64,000 nt of DNA from Sphingomonadales bacterium EhC05 (GTDB taxonomy: Bacteria > Pseudomonadota > Alphaproteobacteria > Sphingomonadales > Sphingomonadaceae). A program made the translations under genes and the position numbers. The notes beneath the pieces are model-generated. The model was not told where the DNA came from and ran no database searches. It saw only the letters and a program-made list of their open reading frames with translations. How positions within the stretch are numbered: position 1 is the stretch's first letter; each line of letters begins with the position of its first letter. This document shows, in pieces, positions 29,402 to 38,764 of this stretch. The stretch is from contig LXYP01000003.1 of the NCBI GenBank assembly GCA_001650955.1, forward strand, positions 1 through 64,000, given 5' to 3'.

Positions 29402-31726
29402 CTATTTCCGGAGGCGTTCAATCGCCTGAGCCAGTGCGACATATAATTTTCCGATGTCCGACGACAATAAGGTGACGCTGATCGCGCTGCCATCGCGGGT
29501 TGCCAATATGCCGCGCAACATCGTCTCGAAATCATGGATATAGCGGTTCACATGCTCGCGGAATTCATCGTCATTTTCATAATGTTCCAATATCTCACGC
29601 ACTTCGCCGCTGTCGAGCAAGCGGACCGAGCGTCGGGTGAATATACCGCGATCCCCTTTCAGATAGGCAGCCCATTCCGTATCGGGGACATCATTTGACA
29701 GGATCTTGCTGACATCAATGGCCGTCGAGTTGAGTGATTCGGTAAGCTGTGCCACCCGCCGGGTGAAATTCTCATCGCTGCTCTGTTCGGCTTTTTCTTT
29801 CGCAAAGAGTATCCGCTGCTCGAGGCCGGTGGTCATATCTTCGATCGCGGCCAGTTGCTCGGTGAGGTGACCGGCGGTGGACTGGGTTGTTGCAACCGCA
29901 CTGGAGACGGCTTCTTCCAGCTTCGGCGCTATCGAACCGATTTTCTCATCAATGATGCGGCTCAATGCCTCTTCGCTAATCTCTTCAAATTTCTCGGCCG
30001 AACCGGTGATTGATTTCTCCAGTGCTTCGCGAGAATGTTCAGAAGCCTGTTTGGCCGTGTCTTTGACCCGGAGCAGGGCGCTGATTAATTTTTCACCGGC
30101 ACTTTCTGTCAGCGCCTCATTCTGCTCGCGCACTGCATCAAGTGATTGGGAAATTTCTGTAATCTGCTCGACAATCGATCGTGATGTCGTTTCACTTTGA
30201 TCTTTCATCCGGTCCATATTGACTTGCTGCTCAGTGATAGTCGCACCGGCTTTGTCGATCTGATCGGTCAGCGCTTGGGCGGATTGTCCAGCTTTCTCGG
30301 CTTCTTCCGCAATTCGATTATAAAGTGTCAGGCTTTCATTGGATTTTTCAGTAACCCGGTTGAACGCCGCCGGCAGAGTTTCGTCCATTTCTCTGCTGCT
30401 GCTGTCGAGTGCCATGAGGAGCCTTTCCATCCGCTCAATCATGCCGTCCGCGATGCCATAACCATTTTGGAGAGATTGCTGCAAAGCTTCACTATTCTGT
30501 TCCAATGCGGTCATCGCAAAGGCCAGTTCTGCGGTCTTTTCACCGCTCTGATTGTCCAGAGTTTTGACACTTTCGGTGATTTCGACAACGTCTTGCTTGA
30601 GCCTCTCGCCCAATGCTTTCAGCCGTTGTTCTTCCTCGTCAGCAATATTTCCGGCGGAAGCCAGAGCGGCTTCCAGCAGGTCTAGATCGGACCGCATCGC
30701 CGATGCCGATTGAGATGTTTCCTCAACCAGGGCTTCGCGCGTCTGGCGCAGGGCATCGATGGTTTCTTGCGATGTGGATTTGAGCACTGCAGCAAATTTG
30801 GTCGAGCCTGTTTCGACCTGTTTCAACTGTTGGGCAAAGTCGGTTTTGATTTCCTCGGCCTTGGCGGCGAGAATCAATACCGAATCTTCGGAGGCCTTGG
30901 TCAGCTCATTCAGCTTCTGATTGGCCGTCGCGCCCGTCTCGCTGATATTCTTCAGCGTCGCCAGCATCGCCGACATTTCGATCTGCGCCGATCGACCGCT
31001 GTTTCCAATCTGATTGGTGACGTCTTTGGCGGTGTTGATCACGACGGGGAGATGCTCTCGCAATTGTTCGAGATTCTTAAATGCCGTCCCACCGACTTCA
31101 TCGAGTTTTCGCATCGTGCCCAAGCCGGATTCGAGCGAGGATTGGATTTGTCCCGCGGCTGTCGTCAGTTTTCCAGCTGATTGTTCGCCGAGAAATTCCA
31201 GTTCCTTGGTTTGCTGGGTAAGAAATTCCCGGGCGACGCTGAGTTCATTATTGACTGTCTGCAATCGCGACTCGAGCAATTCGGATTCTGCTCTCAAAGA
31301 AGACGCCACTTGCGCAAATCGACTGGCTTCGCGCGTGCTGTTGCGGATCAGCAAAAGATAGATGATTCCGATCACCGCAGCGGGCAGACACCATTGGTTC
31401 AATAGGGTCAATCCGTTGTTGAGAGTCGGCAATGTGGTAAAGATATCGCGATTTGCCCAAAGAAAGAGGCCTGTCCACCCGGTCAGAACTATCGCCATAA
31501 GCAGTGGGATGAAGGTTGATATATCTCGTCTGCCAGCGCCTTCATCATCGGCATAATGATGCCATTCTTCTTCGGCAGGCGGAGTATCTAACTCATTGCT
31601 ATCCATAGATGAAATATCATCTTTTTCGATAGGAAGAGCCGCTGATTCTTCCGTTTCCACGATGTCATTCTCGGGATCATTTTCCCGATCACGCCACATA
31701 CCAATGATTTTTGATCCACCTGTCAT
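29402..31726 (-). CDS. 774-residue two-helix membrane protein with long coiled coil
   Basis: The N-terminal 68 residues are acidic. Two hydrophobic helices follow (about 71-92 and 105-127). Residues 130-640 are a long Ala/Glu/Gln/Leu/Ser-rich coiled coil in the style of chemoreceptor or tape-measure-like helices. A compact C-terminal part ends ...SSDIGKLYVALAQAIERLRK. There is no HAMP or receptor signalling hairpin that I can identify. The topology suggests a membrane-anchored filament-like scaffold. It lies beside the Hpt-like gene, divergent from it by 68 bases. No known function; conservation in sphingomonads is likely but untested. Confidence 0.8.
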   Translation of the reverse strand: MTGGSKIIGMWRDRENDPENDIVETEESAALPIEKDDISSMDSNELDTPPAEEEWHHYADDEGAGRRDISTFIPLLMAIVLTGWTGLFLWANRDIFTTLPTLNNGLTLLNQWCLPAAVIGIIYLLLIRNSTREASRFAQVASSLRAESELLESRLQTVNNELSVAREFLTQQTKELEFLGEQSAGKLTTAAGQIQSSLESGLGTMRKLDEVGGTAFKNLEQLREHLPVVINTAKDVTNQIGNSGRSAQIEMSAMLATLKNISETGATANQKLNELTKASEDSVLILAAKAEEIKTDFAQQLKQVETGSTKFAAVLKSTSQETIDALRQTREALVEETSQSASAMRSDLDLLEAALASAGNIADEEEQRLKALGERLKQDVVEITESVKTLDNQSGEKTAELAFAMTALEQNSEALQQSLQNGYGIADGMIERMERLLMALDSSSREMDETLPAAFNRVTEKSNESLTLYNRIAEEAEKAGQSAQALTDQIDKAGATITEQQVNMDRMKDQSETTSRSIVEQITEISQSLDAVREQNEALTESAGEKLISALLRVKDTAKQASEHSREALEKSITGSAEKFEEISEEALSRIIDEKIGSIAPKLEEAVSSAVATTQSTAGHLTEQLAAIEDMTTGLEQRILFAKEKAEQSSDENFTRRVAQLTESLNSTAIDVSKILSNDVPDTEWAAYLKGDRGIFTRRSVRLLDSGEVREILEHYENDDEFREHVNRYIHDFETMLRGILATRDGSAISVTLLSSDIGKLYVALAQAIERLRK

Positions 31727-31794
31727 AAAGACTGTTTACCATAATAATGGAATTGAGAAACCTTAAGTTAACCACAGGCCGCTAAAAGACAGGC

Positions 31795-32103
31795 ATGTCA
31801 TTTGACTATGGAGCTCTCGACGCGGCCTTAGCCGCCGCAGTAGGCGACGATCAGTCGCTCATCGAAGAATTGCGTTCAGCTTTTCTGGACAGCGCGAAAC
31901 GGCAGGTGGATTTGCTCGGTCGCGCGCGCTGTGATGCCAATTGGGAATATGCCGCCTTAAGGCTCAAAGGGCTCGCGGGAAGCTTTGGCGCGATCCAGGT
32001 GCTGCAACTTGCAGATGAAGCCATGCATTCCGCGCCCGGGGAACCGGTTGTGTTGCGCAAATTGGAACGCGCGATCGTAGCGATTGAACGGCACCGCGAT
32101 TAA
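31795..32103 (+). CDS. Hpt-like protein lacking the phospho-acceptor histidine
   Basis: A 102-residue all-helical protein. The stretch from about residue 30 (FLDSAKRQVDLL...WEYAALRLKGLAGSFGA) aligns to the four-helix-bundle histidine phosphotransfer domain, but the A-H-x-L-K-G signature reads A-L-R-L-K-G, with Leu55 in place of the His. It therefore probably cannot carry phosphate. It may act as a docking or inhibitory module for a response regulator. The function is unproven. It is divergent from the coiled-coil gene and precedes three unusual genes on the same strand. Confidence 0.7.
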   Translation: MSFDYGALDAALAAAVGDDQSLIEELRSAFLDSAKRQVDLLGRARCDANWEYAALRLKGLAGSFGAIQVLQLADEAMHSAPGEPVVLRKLERAIVAIERHRD

Positions 32104-32222
32104 CCCCGAAAATTAGATCGATTGTTGCCGACCTTTGCGGTCGACGGAATTGACAATATCGCTTTGCAACCGCTCCATGCGCAACCTATGTTGTTCACCA
32201 TGATGGATGCAAAGAAAACCTT

Positions 32223-33428
32223 ATGAAAATCGCACTGATTTCGGTGGCGAAAGATGATCCATCCGGAAAGGGCCCGATTGGGTTTTTGCCTTTGTTCGAC
32301 GGGGTGATCGTCGAACATCAACTGCTGTGGGTGGTTCAACTGGGTGCTGAACGGATTATTTTCCTGAGCCCGTCCATGCCTGGCGCTTTGCTGCAATATG
32401 TTGATCAGCTGAAAGATGACGGTGTCGCAGCGGAAATTGTCCGAAGTGCTGCGGATCTGATGCAATATGCCACCGCAACCGACGAAGTGATCTTCATCGG
32501 CGACGGCATTCTGCCGCGCGGAGAATTTCTCGACATTCTTGCAGATAATGACCGAGAGCTGATTTTCGTTGTCGATAATGCCGAGCAATATTCAGATTTT
32601 GAGCTGATCGATCTCAATCATCGCTGGCTTGGTGTCGCCACCATCCAGGCTTCGCGGCTCGCAGAGCTAGCAGATGTGCCGGATGATTGGGATGTCGGCT
32701 CTGCGCTGCTCCGTGTCGCCGTCCAAGCTGGGGCTCGACGAGAATCGATAACCGGCACGGCAATTGCCAATGGCATATTGGCCTTTTTGCAGAATGATGA
32801 CCATATCGCCGATTTTGAACAGAAACGGCTGCGCAATCCCGAGCGTGTCGAGGGGAATTTTCTAAGCCGATTTCTTTTTCAGCCTTTGCAAAATAGGTTG
32901 ATTCCCAAGCTTTGGAGAATGCGATCATCCGCGATTTATGTGAAGGTCGCTTGTGTAGGTACCGGTCTGTTCGGAGTTTTGGCGGCCTGGTTCGGCCTGA
33001 CTGGAACCGCGCTCATCCTGATTTTTCTAACCAGTGTGATACAGGATTTATCTCAAAATTTGAACGTTCATAGGCCCGTATCGAAAGGACGGAAATGGCT
33101 GGCCTCGGGCGCGCTTATGCTCACCACCCTCGGACTGGTGTTAATTGTCAAAAACGAATCCAGTCTTAGCTTATTATGGCCGAATATTGTCGTCCTGATC
33201 ATTGTGATGGCTAGCCTCTGGCTGGCCAAATTTCGCGGAAAAGATGGAGTTTTGGATTTGATCAAACCCGATATCTCGTTGATTATCTTGCTGTTGCTAT
33301 GCTTCCATCTATTAGGTTTATTCTCCGTCGGACTTAATGTCATGGCTTTATTCGGGATGGCCTTTTTGATCGCAGATCAGATTATCGTGTCGAGAGCAGA
33401 GGAAAAACGCCTTGTTTCTGCCGATTAG
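32223..33428 (+). CDS. unknown protein: Rossmann-like N-domain plus multi-helix membrane C-domain
   Basis: A 401-residue protein. Residues 1-200 read like a soluble alpha/beta domain, with LPLFDGVIVEHQLLWVVQLGAERIIFLSP similar in style to nucleotidyltransferase folds. From about residue 238 on there are five to six hydrophobic helices. I cannot see a complete catalytic NTP-transferase motif. The pairing of a sugar-nucleotide-transferase-like domain with a membrane domain suggests an envelope role, but this is a guess. The ATG at 32223 is 119 bases after the Hpt-like gene. Confidence 0.7.
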   Translation: MKIALISVAKDDPSGKGPIGFLPLFDGVIVEHQLLWVVQLGAERIIFLSPSMPGALLQYVDQLKDDGVAAEIVRSAADLMQYATATDEVIFIGDGILPRGEFLDILADNDRELIFVVDNAEQYSDFELIDLNHRWLGVATIQASRLAELADVPDDWDVGSALLRVAVQAGARRESITGTAIANGILAFLQNDDHIADFEQKRLRNPERVEGNFLSRFLFQPLQNRLIPKLWRMRSSAIYVKVACVGTGLFGVLAAWFGLTGTALILIFLTSVIQDLSQNLNVHRPVSKGRKWLASGALMLTTLGLVLIVKNESSLSLLWPNIVVLIIVMASLWLAKFRGKDGVLDLIKPDISLIILLLLCFHLLGLFSVGLNVMALFGMAFLIADQIIVSRAEEKRLVSAD

Positions 33429-33499
33429 TTTGAATTTTCACTTAGCAGGATATTAACCACATCAAGCTAAGCCGAACCGATGGCAGAGCGAGTTTTTCT

Positions 33500-34537
33500 A
33501 TGTTGAAATATGGTCAGCGCGATATGGTCCAGCGGGCGGGTGATGCGGCCGCTGCCGAAGCCGGCATTGCTAGCGATTTCGCGGCTTTGCTGTTTCCGAA
33601 ATCCGACGTACGGATTTCTGATCGGATGCTGTCAAACGGCCGCCAGTATCTCAATGTGCTCCTGGCTGAGATTGAATCGCATATCTGTAGAATTGCTCTC
33701 AAGTTGAACGAGAGTGAAAATGAGATTCTGATCGCCATCGAACAGGACCGCGATAGTCAAACTCTGCCGATACTCGACAAGGCTGGCTTGCTGAAGAAAG
33801 CTGATATTGCCGAACATCTGTTCGTTCAGGTCCAGGCCGCGGAACTGGCGGCGCGGCTGCTGCACAAAACGTCTCAGGATCAACTGGAAGCAACGCTCAC
33901 AAAATATCTCGACCATGATAAGCCTGCCGTGGCCAATGCCGCGATGGGGCTGCTTGTCGCGCAGAGTCGGTCTTTGGCAAATAATAGCCAAATGGCAGCA
34001 GATATCAGCGATGTCCCTGCCGAAACGCTCTTCTCTCTGGTCTGGGCGGTCAGCGCCGGCCTGTCCCAAATCACCGGAATGCGGGAAAAGGAATTGCGCA
34101 TCGTCACCGAGCGGATGCTCGGTGAAATCGATGAAAGCACAAGCATAACGCGCTGTTCGCAGCGGTTAGCCCAATTGCTCGAGCGCGATTCCGATGACGA
34201 CAGCTTTCCTCATCCGATTGCAGACGGGCTGACGCTATTTGTCGCGAGAATGGCACATAAGGCAGCTTTAGGCCCTGATCAGATCATCAAATTTACGGCT
34301 CAGCCGGAAATGGCGCAATTGGTTGTTGCCATGCGTGCTCTGGATGTGTCGAGCCACGATGCGGTGTCGATTTTTGCCGCATTAGACAATGGTGACAATA
34401 TTTTGACGCCAGCAACATATAATGGAATTGACCGCGACAAGGCTGCGGCTTTGCTCTCCGACTGGTCGGCTCCGGTTGCGTTTCAGCGTGCCAAACGACT
34501 GATGTCGGAAGAAAATTCCGACCCGTTCGCCGGATGA
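33500..34537 (+). CDS. DUF2336-like helical protein
   Basis: A 345-residue, largely helical soluble protein with repeats reminiscent of HEAT/DUF2336 proteins (LTKYLDHDKPAVANAAMGLL, then AETLFSLVWAVSAGL). DUF2336 proteins are common in alphaproteobacteria and often lie near signal-transduction genes. No catalytic motif is evident. Its stop overlaps the ATG of the kinase-like gene (ATGA), so the two are very likely produced together and may interact. Family assignment is tentative. Confidence 0.65.
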   Translation: MLKYGQRDMVQRAGDAAAAEAGIASDFAALLFPKSDVRISDRMLSNGRQYLNVLLAEIESHICRIALKLNESENEILIAIEQDRDSQTLPILDKAGLLKKADIAEHLFVQVQAAELAARLLHKTSQDQLEATLTKYLDHDKPAVANAAMGLLVAQSRSLANNSQMAADISDVPAETLFSLVWAVSAGLSQITGMREKELRIVTERMLGEIDESTSITRCSQRLAQLLERDSDDDSFPHPIADGLTLFVARMAHKAALGPDQIIKFTAQPEMAQLVVAMRALDVSSHDAVSIFAALDNGDNILTPATYNGIDRDKAAALLSDWSAPVAFQRAKRLMSEENSDPFAG

Positions 34538-35925
34538 CAGAGCGCGGCGATCTTGCCGAACCCGTGCGTGGACGCATCGATGCCAATGGCCTGCTGGTGG
34601 AAGCGGATGCCATTCTCCTGCGCTTGCAGCTAAACTGTGGCGGCCAGGAGAGCGGACCGCTCGCCGTCCCGCAATTGGCAGATCTCTGCCGTCTCAGTCA
34701 ACGTCTGGGGATGAATCTGTCCCGCCCAGTGCAAGCCGCTTATGATGACTATACCATTGATATGTGGGCGGAAACCCGGATCGATCTTGACGATGAAAAC
34801 AGGGCAATCCGTCTCGTCATCAAAGATTGGAGCGAGTATCCAACTGCAGCGATGGACAGGGTTGAAGATGCACGGGAACGTGATTTTGATCAACTCAAGG
34901 GACGCGGTTCGATCCGGACGGATTCCGCTCTGAGGGTCGTGTCGATGCGTCTGCCAGGTGCTTTGCCGGGGGGAGAATCCGAAATCGGGCAGGCACTGCT
35001 CGACATATTCGATGTTATTCCGCCATCCGGGCATAGTAAATTATTGGAAGCGGTTGCCGAGCGGCAGCCGATTCGGGGTCAGCGGGTGCGTCAGAAGCAT
35101 CAGGACCAATATCTGTTCCATCTCGAAGGCCAGCCGCTGATCGACAATCTGGGGCATTTTTCCGGATATCGCTTCATGGTCGAACGCGATGATCAGGACG
35201 TGGATAATCCGGCGCTTGAAGAAATGGAGCCCGGCAAGTTGATCAGCCAGAATCTCTTTGGTTCGCAGCTTGGTCCAGCCCTCCGTCAGCCGCTCGGCAA
35301 GATTATTGCCAATGCAGAAACCATCGGCAGCAAGCTGGAAGGTCCGTTGCGCGGTGACTATGCGAGCTATGCCAAGGATATCGCCTCTGCCGGCCGCCAT
35401 CTCCTGGACCTCGTCAACGATCTTTCTGATCTGGAGGCGATCCAGCGTCCTGGCTTTTCGGTGGCTGAGGATGATATTGATCTTGTCGATCTCGCTCATC
35501 GTTCTGCTGGTCTGCTGGCGGTGAAGGCGGCCGATCACCAAATGCGGATAGATGTGCCGGACAAGGAGCTTGAACAGCCTGCGCAAGGCGAATTTCGCAG
35601 GACTTTGCAGATATTGGTCAACCTGATTGGCAATGCCATCCGCTATTCGCCCGATGGTTCGGTGATCAAGATCCGCACGACCGAAAAAGATGGCCAGGCC
35701 GCGATCACGGTCAGTGATCAGGGTGACGGTATCGCCGTTGAAGATCAGGATCGGATTTTTGAGAAATTCGAGCGGCTCGGCCGTTCCGGTGACGGCGGAA
35801 GTGGCCTTGGCCTGTTCATATCGCGTCGCCTGGCCAATGCGATGGGCGGCAGTCTGACGGTAGCAAGCAGCCCAGGCCAGGGCGCGACCTTCACGCTGAC
35901 ATTGCCAGCCCGCGACCTGGACTAG
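34534..35925 (+). CDS. histidine-kinase-like protein with Pro at the phospho-acceptor site
   Basis: A 463-residue protein with PAS-like sequence in the first 230 residues, a HisKA-like helix pair and an intact HATPase_c domain: N-box LIGNAIRYSP, G1 DQGDGI, F-box IFEKFERL, G2 GGSGLGLFISRRL. The H-box, normally SHELRTPL, reads GPALRQPLGKII, so Pro248 replaces the phosphorylated His while the R-x-P-L context is kept. No membrane helix is visible. It resembles DivL-type pseudokinases in concept: ATP-binding kept, autophosphorylation lost. It is coupled to the DUF2336-like gene by an ATGA overlap. Confidence 0.85.
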   Translation: MTERGDLAEPVRGRIDANGLLVEADAILLRLQLNCGGQESGPLAVPQLADLCRLSQRLGMNLSRPVQAAYDDYTIDMWAETRIDLDDENRAIRLVIKDWSEYPTAAMDRVEDARERDFDQLKGRGSIRTDSALRVVSMRLPGALPGGESEIGQALLDIFDVIPPSGHSKLLEAVAERQPIRGQRVRQKHQDQYLFHLEGQPLIDNLGHFSGYRFMVERDDQDVDNPALEEMEPGKLISQNLFGSQLGPALRQPLGKIIANAETIGSKLEGPLRGDYASYAKDIASAGRHLLDLVNDLSDLEAIQRPGFSVAEDDIDLVDLAHRSAGLLAVKAADHQMRIDVPDKELEQPAQGEFRRTLQILVNLIGNAIRYSPDGSVIKIRTTEKDGQAAITVSDQGDGIAVEDQDRIFEKFERLGRSGDGGSGLGLFISRRLANAMGGSLTVASSPGQGATFTLTLPARDLD

Positions 35926-35927
35926 GC

Positions 35928-35954
35928 AAAAAAAGGGGAGCCCGAAGGCTCCCC
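35928..35954 (-). terminator. rho-independent terminator of gltA
   Basis: On the minus strand an 8-bp perfect stem GGGGAGCC/GGCTCCCC (35954-35947 with 35942-35935, 4-base loop) is followed by a run of seven T (35934-35928). This is a textbook intrinsic terminator 23 bases after the gltA stop. On the plus strand the hairpin also lies just past the kinase-like gene, but without a T-run. Confidence 0.92.
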
Positions 35955-35977
35955 AAATCTGATATTGATCGATCGAT

Positions 35978-37264
35978 CTATCGGTCGCCAACCGGCACAT
36001 AATCGCGCTGTTTTGGTCCGGTATAGAGCTGACGTGGACGGCCGATGCGCTGACCTGGGTCAGAGATCATTTCATTCCATTGGGCGACCCAGCCGACGGT
36101 CCGTGCCAGGGCAAAGAGCGCCGTGAACATCGAAGTCGGGAAACCAATGGCCGAGAGAATGATGCCCGAGTAGAAATCAACATTCGGGAAGAGTTTCTTG
36201 TCGATGAAATAAGGGTCGTTGAGCGCCATTTCTTCGAGCTGCAAGGCGACGTCAAAGACCGGATCGTTGACGTTGAGCGCCGCAAATACTTCTTTCACCG
36301 TTTCCTGCATCACTGAAGCGCGCGGGTCATAATTTTTGTAAACGCGGTGACCAAAGCCCATCAAGCGGAACGGATCATCCTTGTCCTTGGCACGCGCGAT
36401 ATATTCGGGAATCCGGTCGGGATGGCCGATTTCATGGAGCATGTTGAGCGCGGCTTCATTGGCACCGCCATGGGCCGGGCCCCAGAGGCAGGCAATGCCG
36501 GCGGCGATGCAGGCAAAGGGATTGGCGCCTGATGAACCGGCGAGACGCACGGTCGAGGTCGAGGCATTTTGCTCATGATCGGCATGGAGGATGAAAATCC
36601 GGTCCATCGCTTTTTCAATCACCGGATTGACGACATATTCTTCAGCCGGCACGCCAAAGGTCATGCGCAGGAAATTGCCGGTATAGCTCAGCTCATTGTC
36701 CGGATACATCGAGGGCTGACCGATGGAATATTTATAGGCCATCGCCGCGATGGTTGGCATTTTGGCGATCAGACGGTGGCTGGCGATCATCCGCTGGGCG
36801 GGATCATTAATGTCCGTGCTGTCATGGTAGAAAGCCGACAAGGCGCCGACAACACCGCACATGATGGCCATTGGGTGGGCGTCACGGCGGAAGCCCTGAT
36901 AGAAGCCACGCAACTGATCGTGCAACATGGTGTGGCGGGTGATCGTATTGGTGAAATCGCTATATTCGTCGGCAGTCGGCAATTCGCCCCGCAGCAACAG
37001 ATGCGCCACTTCCATGAACGAGCTTTGCTCGGCAAGCTGTTCAATCGAATAGCCGCGATGGAGCAAAATGCCTTCACCGCCGTCGATGAAGGTCAGTTCA
37101 GACTCGCAGCTTGCGGTCGACGTGAAGCCCGGATCGTAGGTGAATGCGCCAGTCTGGCCATATAATTTGCGGATATCGATGACATCAGGGCCTTCTGACC
37201 CGCTCATCACTGGATATTCGTAATTTTCGCCGTTGAGGCCGAATGTTGCGCTATTGTTGCCCAC
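35978..37264 (-). CDS. gltA: citrate synthase
   Basis: A 428-residue type II (hexameric-family) citrate synthase, condensing acetyl-CoA and oxaloacetate. The catalytic His region [16 protein letters not shown], the second His in [16 protein letters not shown], and the [15 protein letters not shown] block with the substrate-binding Arg are all present. It starts 35 bases after the gltX stop, so it may be co-transcribed with gltX, and it ends at the strong terminator at 35928-35954. Confidence 0.97.
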   Translation of the reverse strand: MGNNSATFGLNGENYEYPVMSGSEGPDVIDIRKLYGQTGAFTYDPGFTSTASCESELTFIDGGEGILLHRGYSIEQLAEQSSFMEVAHLLLRGELPTADEYSDFTNTITRHTMLHDQLRGFYQGFRRDAHPMAIMCGVVGALSAFYHDSTDINDPAQRMIASHRLIAKMPTIAAMAYKYSIGQPSMYPDNELSYTGNFLRMTFGVPAEEYVVNPVIEKAMDRIFILHADHEQNASTSTVRLAGSSGANPFACIAAGIACLWGPAHGGANEAALNMLHEIGHPDRIPEYIARAKDKDDPFRLMGFGHRVYKNYDPRASVMQETVKEVFAALNVNDPVFDVALQLEEMALNDPYFIDKKLFPNVDFYSGIILSAIGFPTSMFTALFALARTVGWVAQWNEMISDPGQRIGRPRQLYTGPKQRDYVPVGDR

Positions 37265-37299
37265 AATATTGTCCTTTCTGCTCCTGAAACTCAGGTGTT

Positions 37300-38733
37300 T
37301 TAAATTTGATCTGCAAGTCGATCCAATGACTCTTCCTTGCCTAAGAGTATCAGAACGTCAAAAATTCCGGGTGAACTGGTGCTACCAGTTAGAGCGGCGC
37401 GCATAGGTTGTGCGAGCTTCCCTAACCCCAATTCTGCGGACTCCGCTATTGCCTTTAATGTCTCTTCCGTTGTCTCGAGCGTCCAGTCTTCCAGATCGTT
37501 CAAGGCCCCATGAATCGAATGCAGCATCGTTCGCGCTTCAGGGCCTAGCAGACTGGCAGCCCGCTCGTCGAGGTCAAGTGGACGTTTTTTAAAGAGAAAA
37601 AGGCTGCTATCGGCCAATAAGATGATATTTTTGGCGCGACTCTTCAAAACCGGCATCGCCTGACGGAGCAATTGCCTGTCTGACGGGGTCAAAGGTGCAT
37701 CAAGATTTTTCTCAATCCAGGGCACACTCAGGTCGACCAGAATATCATCCGCGGCCTCCCGCATATAATGGCCGTTGAGATTCTGGAGCTTTTTGGTATC
37801 AAAGCGGGAAGGCGATTTGCCGACCCCGGAAATATCAAACCATTCGACGGCCTGCGCGCGGGAGATGATTTCGTCATCGCCATGGCCCCAGCCGAGACGC
37901 AGCAAATAGTTGAACATCGCATCGGGCAAAATGCCCATGTCGCGATAGGCTTCGACACCCAAAGCACCATGGCGTTTGGACAATTTTGCCCCGTCATTGC
38001 CGTGAATCAGCGGGATATGGGCATAGACCGGCTCTTCCCAGCCCATCGCCCGGATCATCGCAAGCTGCCGAAAGGCGTTGTTGAGATGATCGTCGCCGCG
38101 AATGAGATGGGTCACGCCCATGTCATGATCGTCGACGACGACTGCGAGCATATAGGTCGGCGTGCCGTCGGAGCGGAGCATGATGAAATCATCAATCTCG
38201 CTATTCTGGACGGAGACTTCGCCCTGCACGGCGTCGTCGATCGTGGTTTTTCCGGCCCGTTCGGTTTTCAGCCGGATGGCATAAGGCGCGCCTTCCGGGG
38301 CTTCTGACGGATCCCGATCCCGCCAGCGGCCGTCATAGCGCATTGGCTTTTTCTCAGCCTTCTGCTTCTCGCGCATTGCCGCAAGTTCTTCAGATGTCGC
38401 GAAACATTTATAAGCGTTGCCTGACGCCAGCAACTCATGGGCGACTTCGGCATGACGGGCGGCGCGTTCGGACTGGAATATAGGCTCGTCATCCCAATCG
38501 AGGCCGAGCCAGTCGAGACCGTGAATGATCGCGTCAATCGCTTCCTGAGTGGAGCGGGCCTTGTCGGTATCTTCAATCCGCAGCAAGGCTTTTCCGCCAT
38601 GATGGCGTGCAAAAAGCCAGTTGAACATGGCCGTCCGTGCACCGCCGATGTGCAGAAATCCGGTCGGTGACGGGGCGAAGCGGGTGACCACCGGACTTGT
38701 CTGTTTCGGCTGATCTGTTTCTTTTGAATTCAC
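37300..38733 (-). CDS. gltX: glutamate--tRNA ligase
   Basis: A 477-residue class I aminoacyl-tRNA synthetase. The HIGH-like motif is in [17 protein letters not shown] near the N-terminus, and the KMSKS-like motif is KLSKRHGA, about 235 residues later. I place the start at the GTG at 38733, with an AGGAAAG site upstream. The frame is open to 38847 but would then overlap comEC, which is divergent 31 bases away. Confidence 0.95.
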   Translation of the reverse strand: MNSKETDQPKQTSPVVTRFAPSPTGFLHIGGARTAMFNWLFARHHGGKALLRIEDTDKARSTQEAIDAIIHGLDWLGLDWDDEPIFQSERAARHAEVAHELLASGNAYKCFATSEELAAMREKQKAEKKPMRYDGRWRDRDPSEAPEGAPYAIRLKTERAGKTTIDDAVQGEVSVQNSEIDDFIMLRSDGTPTYMLAVVVDDHDMGVTHLIRGDDHLNNAFRQLAMIRAMGWEEPVYAHIPLIHGNDGAKLSKRHGALGVEAYRDMGILPDAMFNYLLRLGWGHGDDEIISRAQAVEWFDISGVGKSPSRFDTKKLQNLNGHYMREAADDILVDLSVPWIEKNLDAPLTPSDRQLLRQAMPVLKSRAKNIILLADSSLFLFKKRPLDLDERAASLLGPEARTMLHSIHGALNDLEDWTLETTEETLKAIAESAELGLGKLAQPMRAALTGSTSSPGIFDVLILLGKEESLDRLADQI

Positions 38734-38764
38734 GCTTGCTTCTTTCCTATGATAAGCATCGAAT

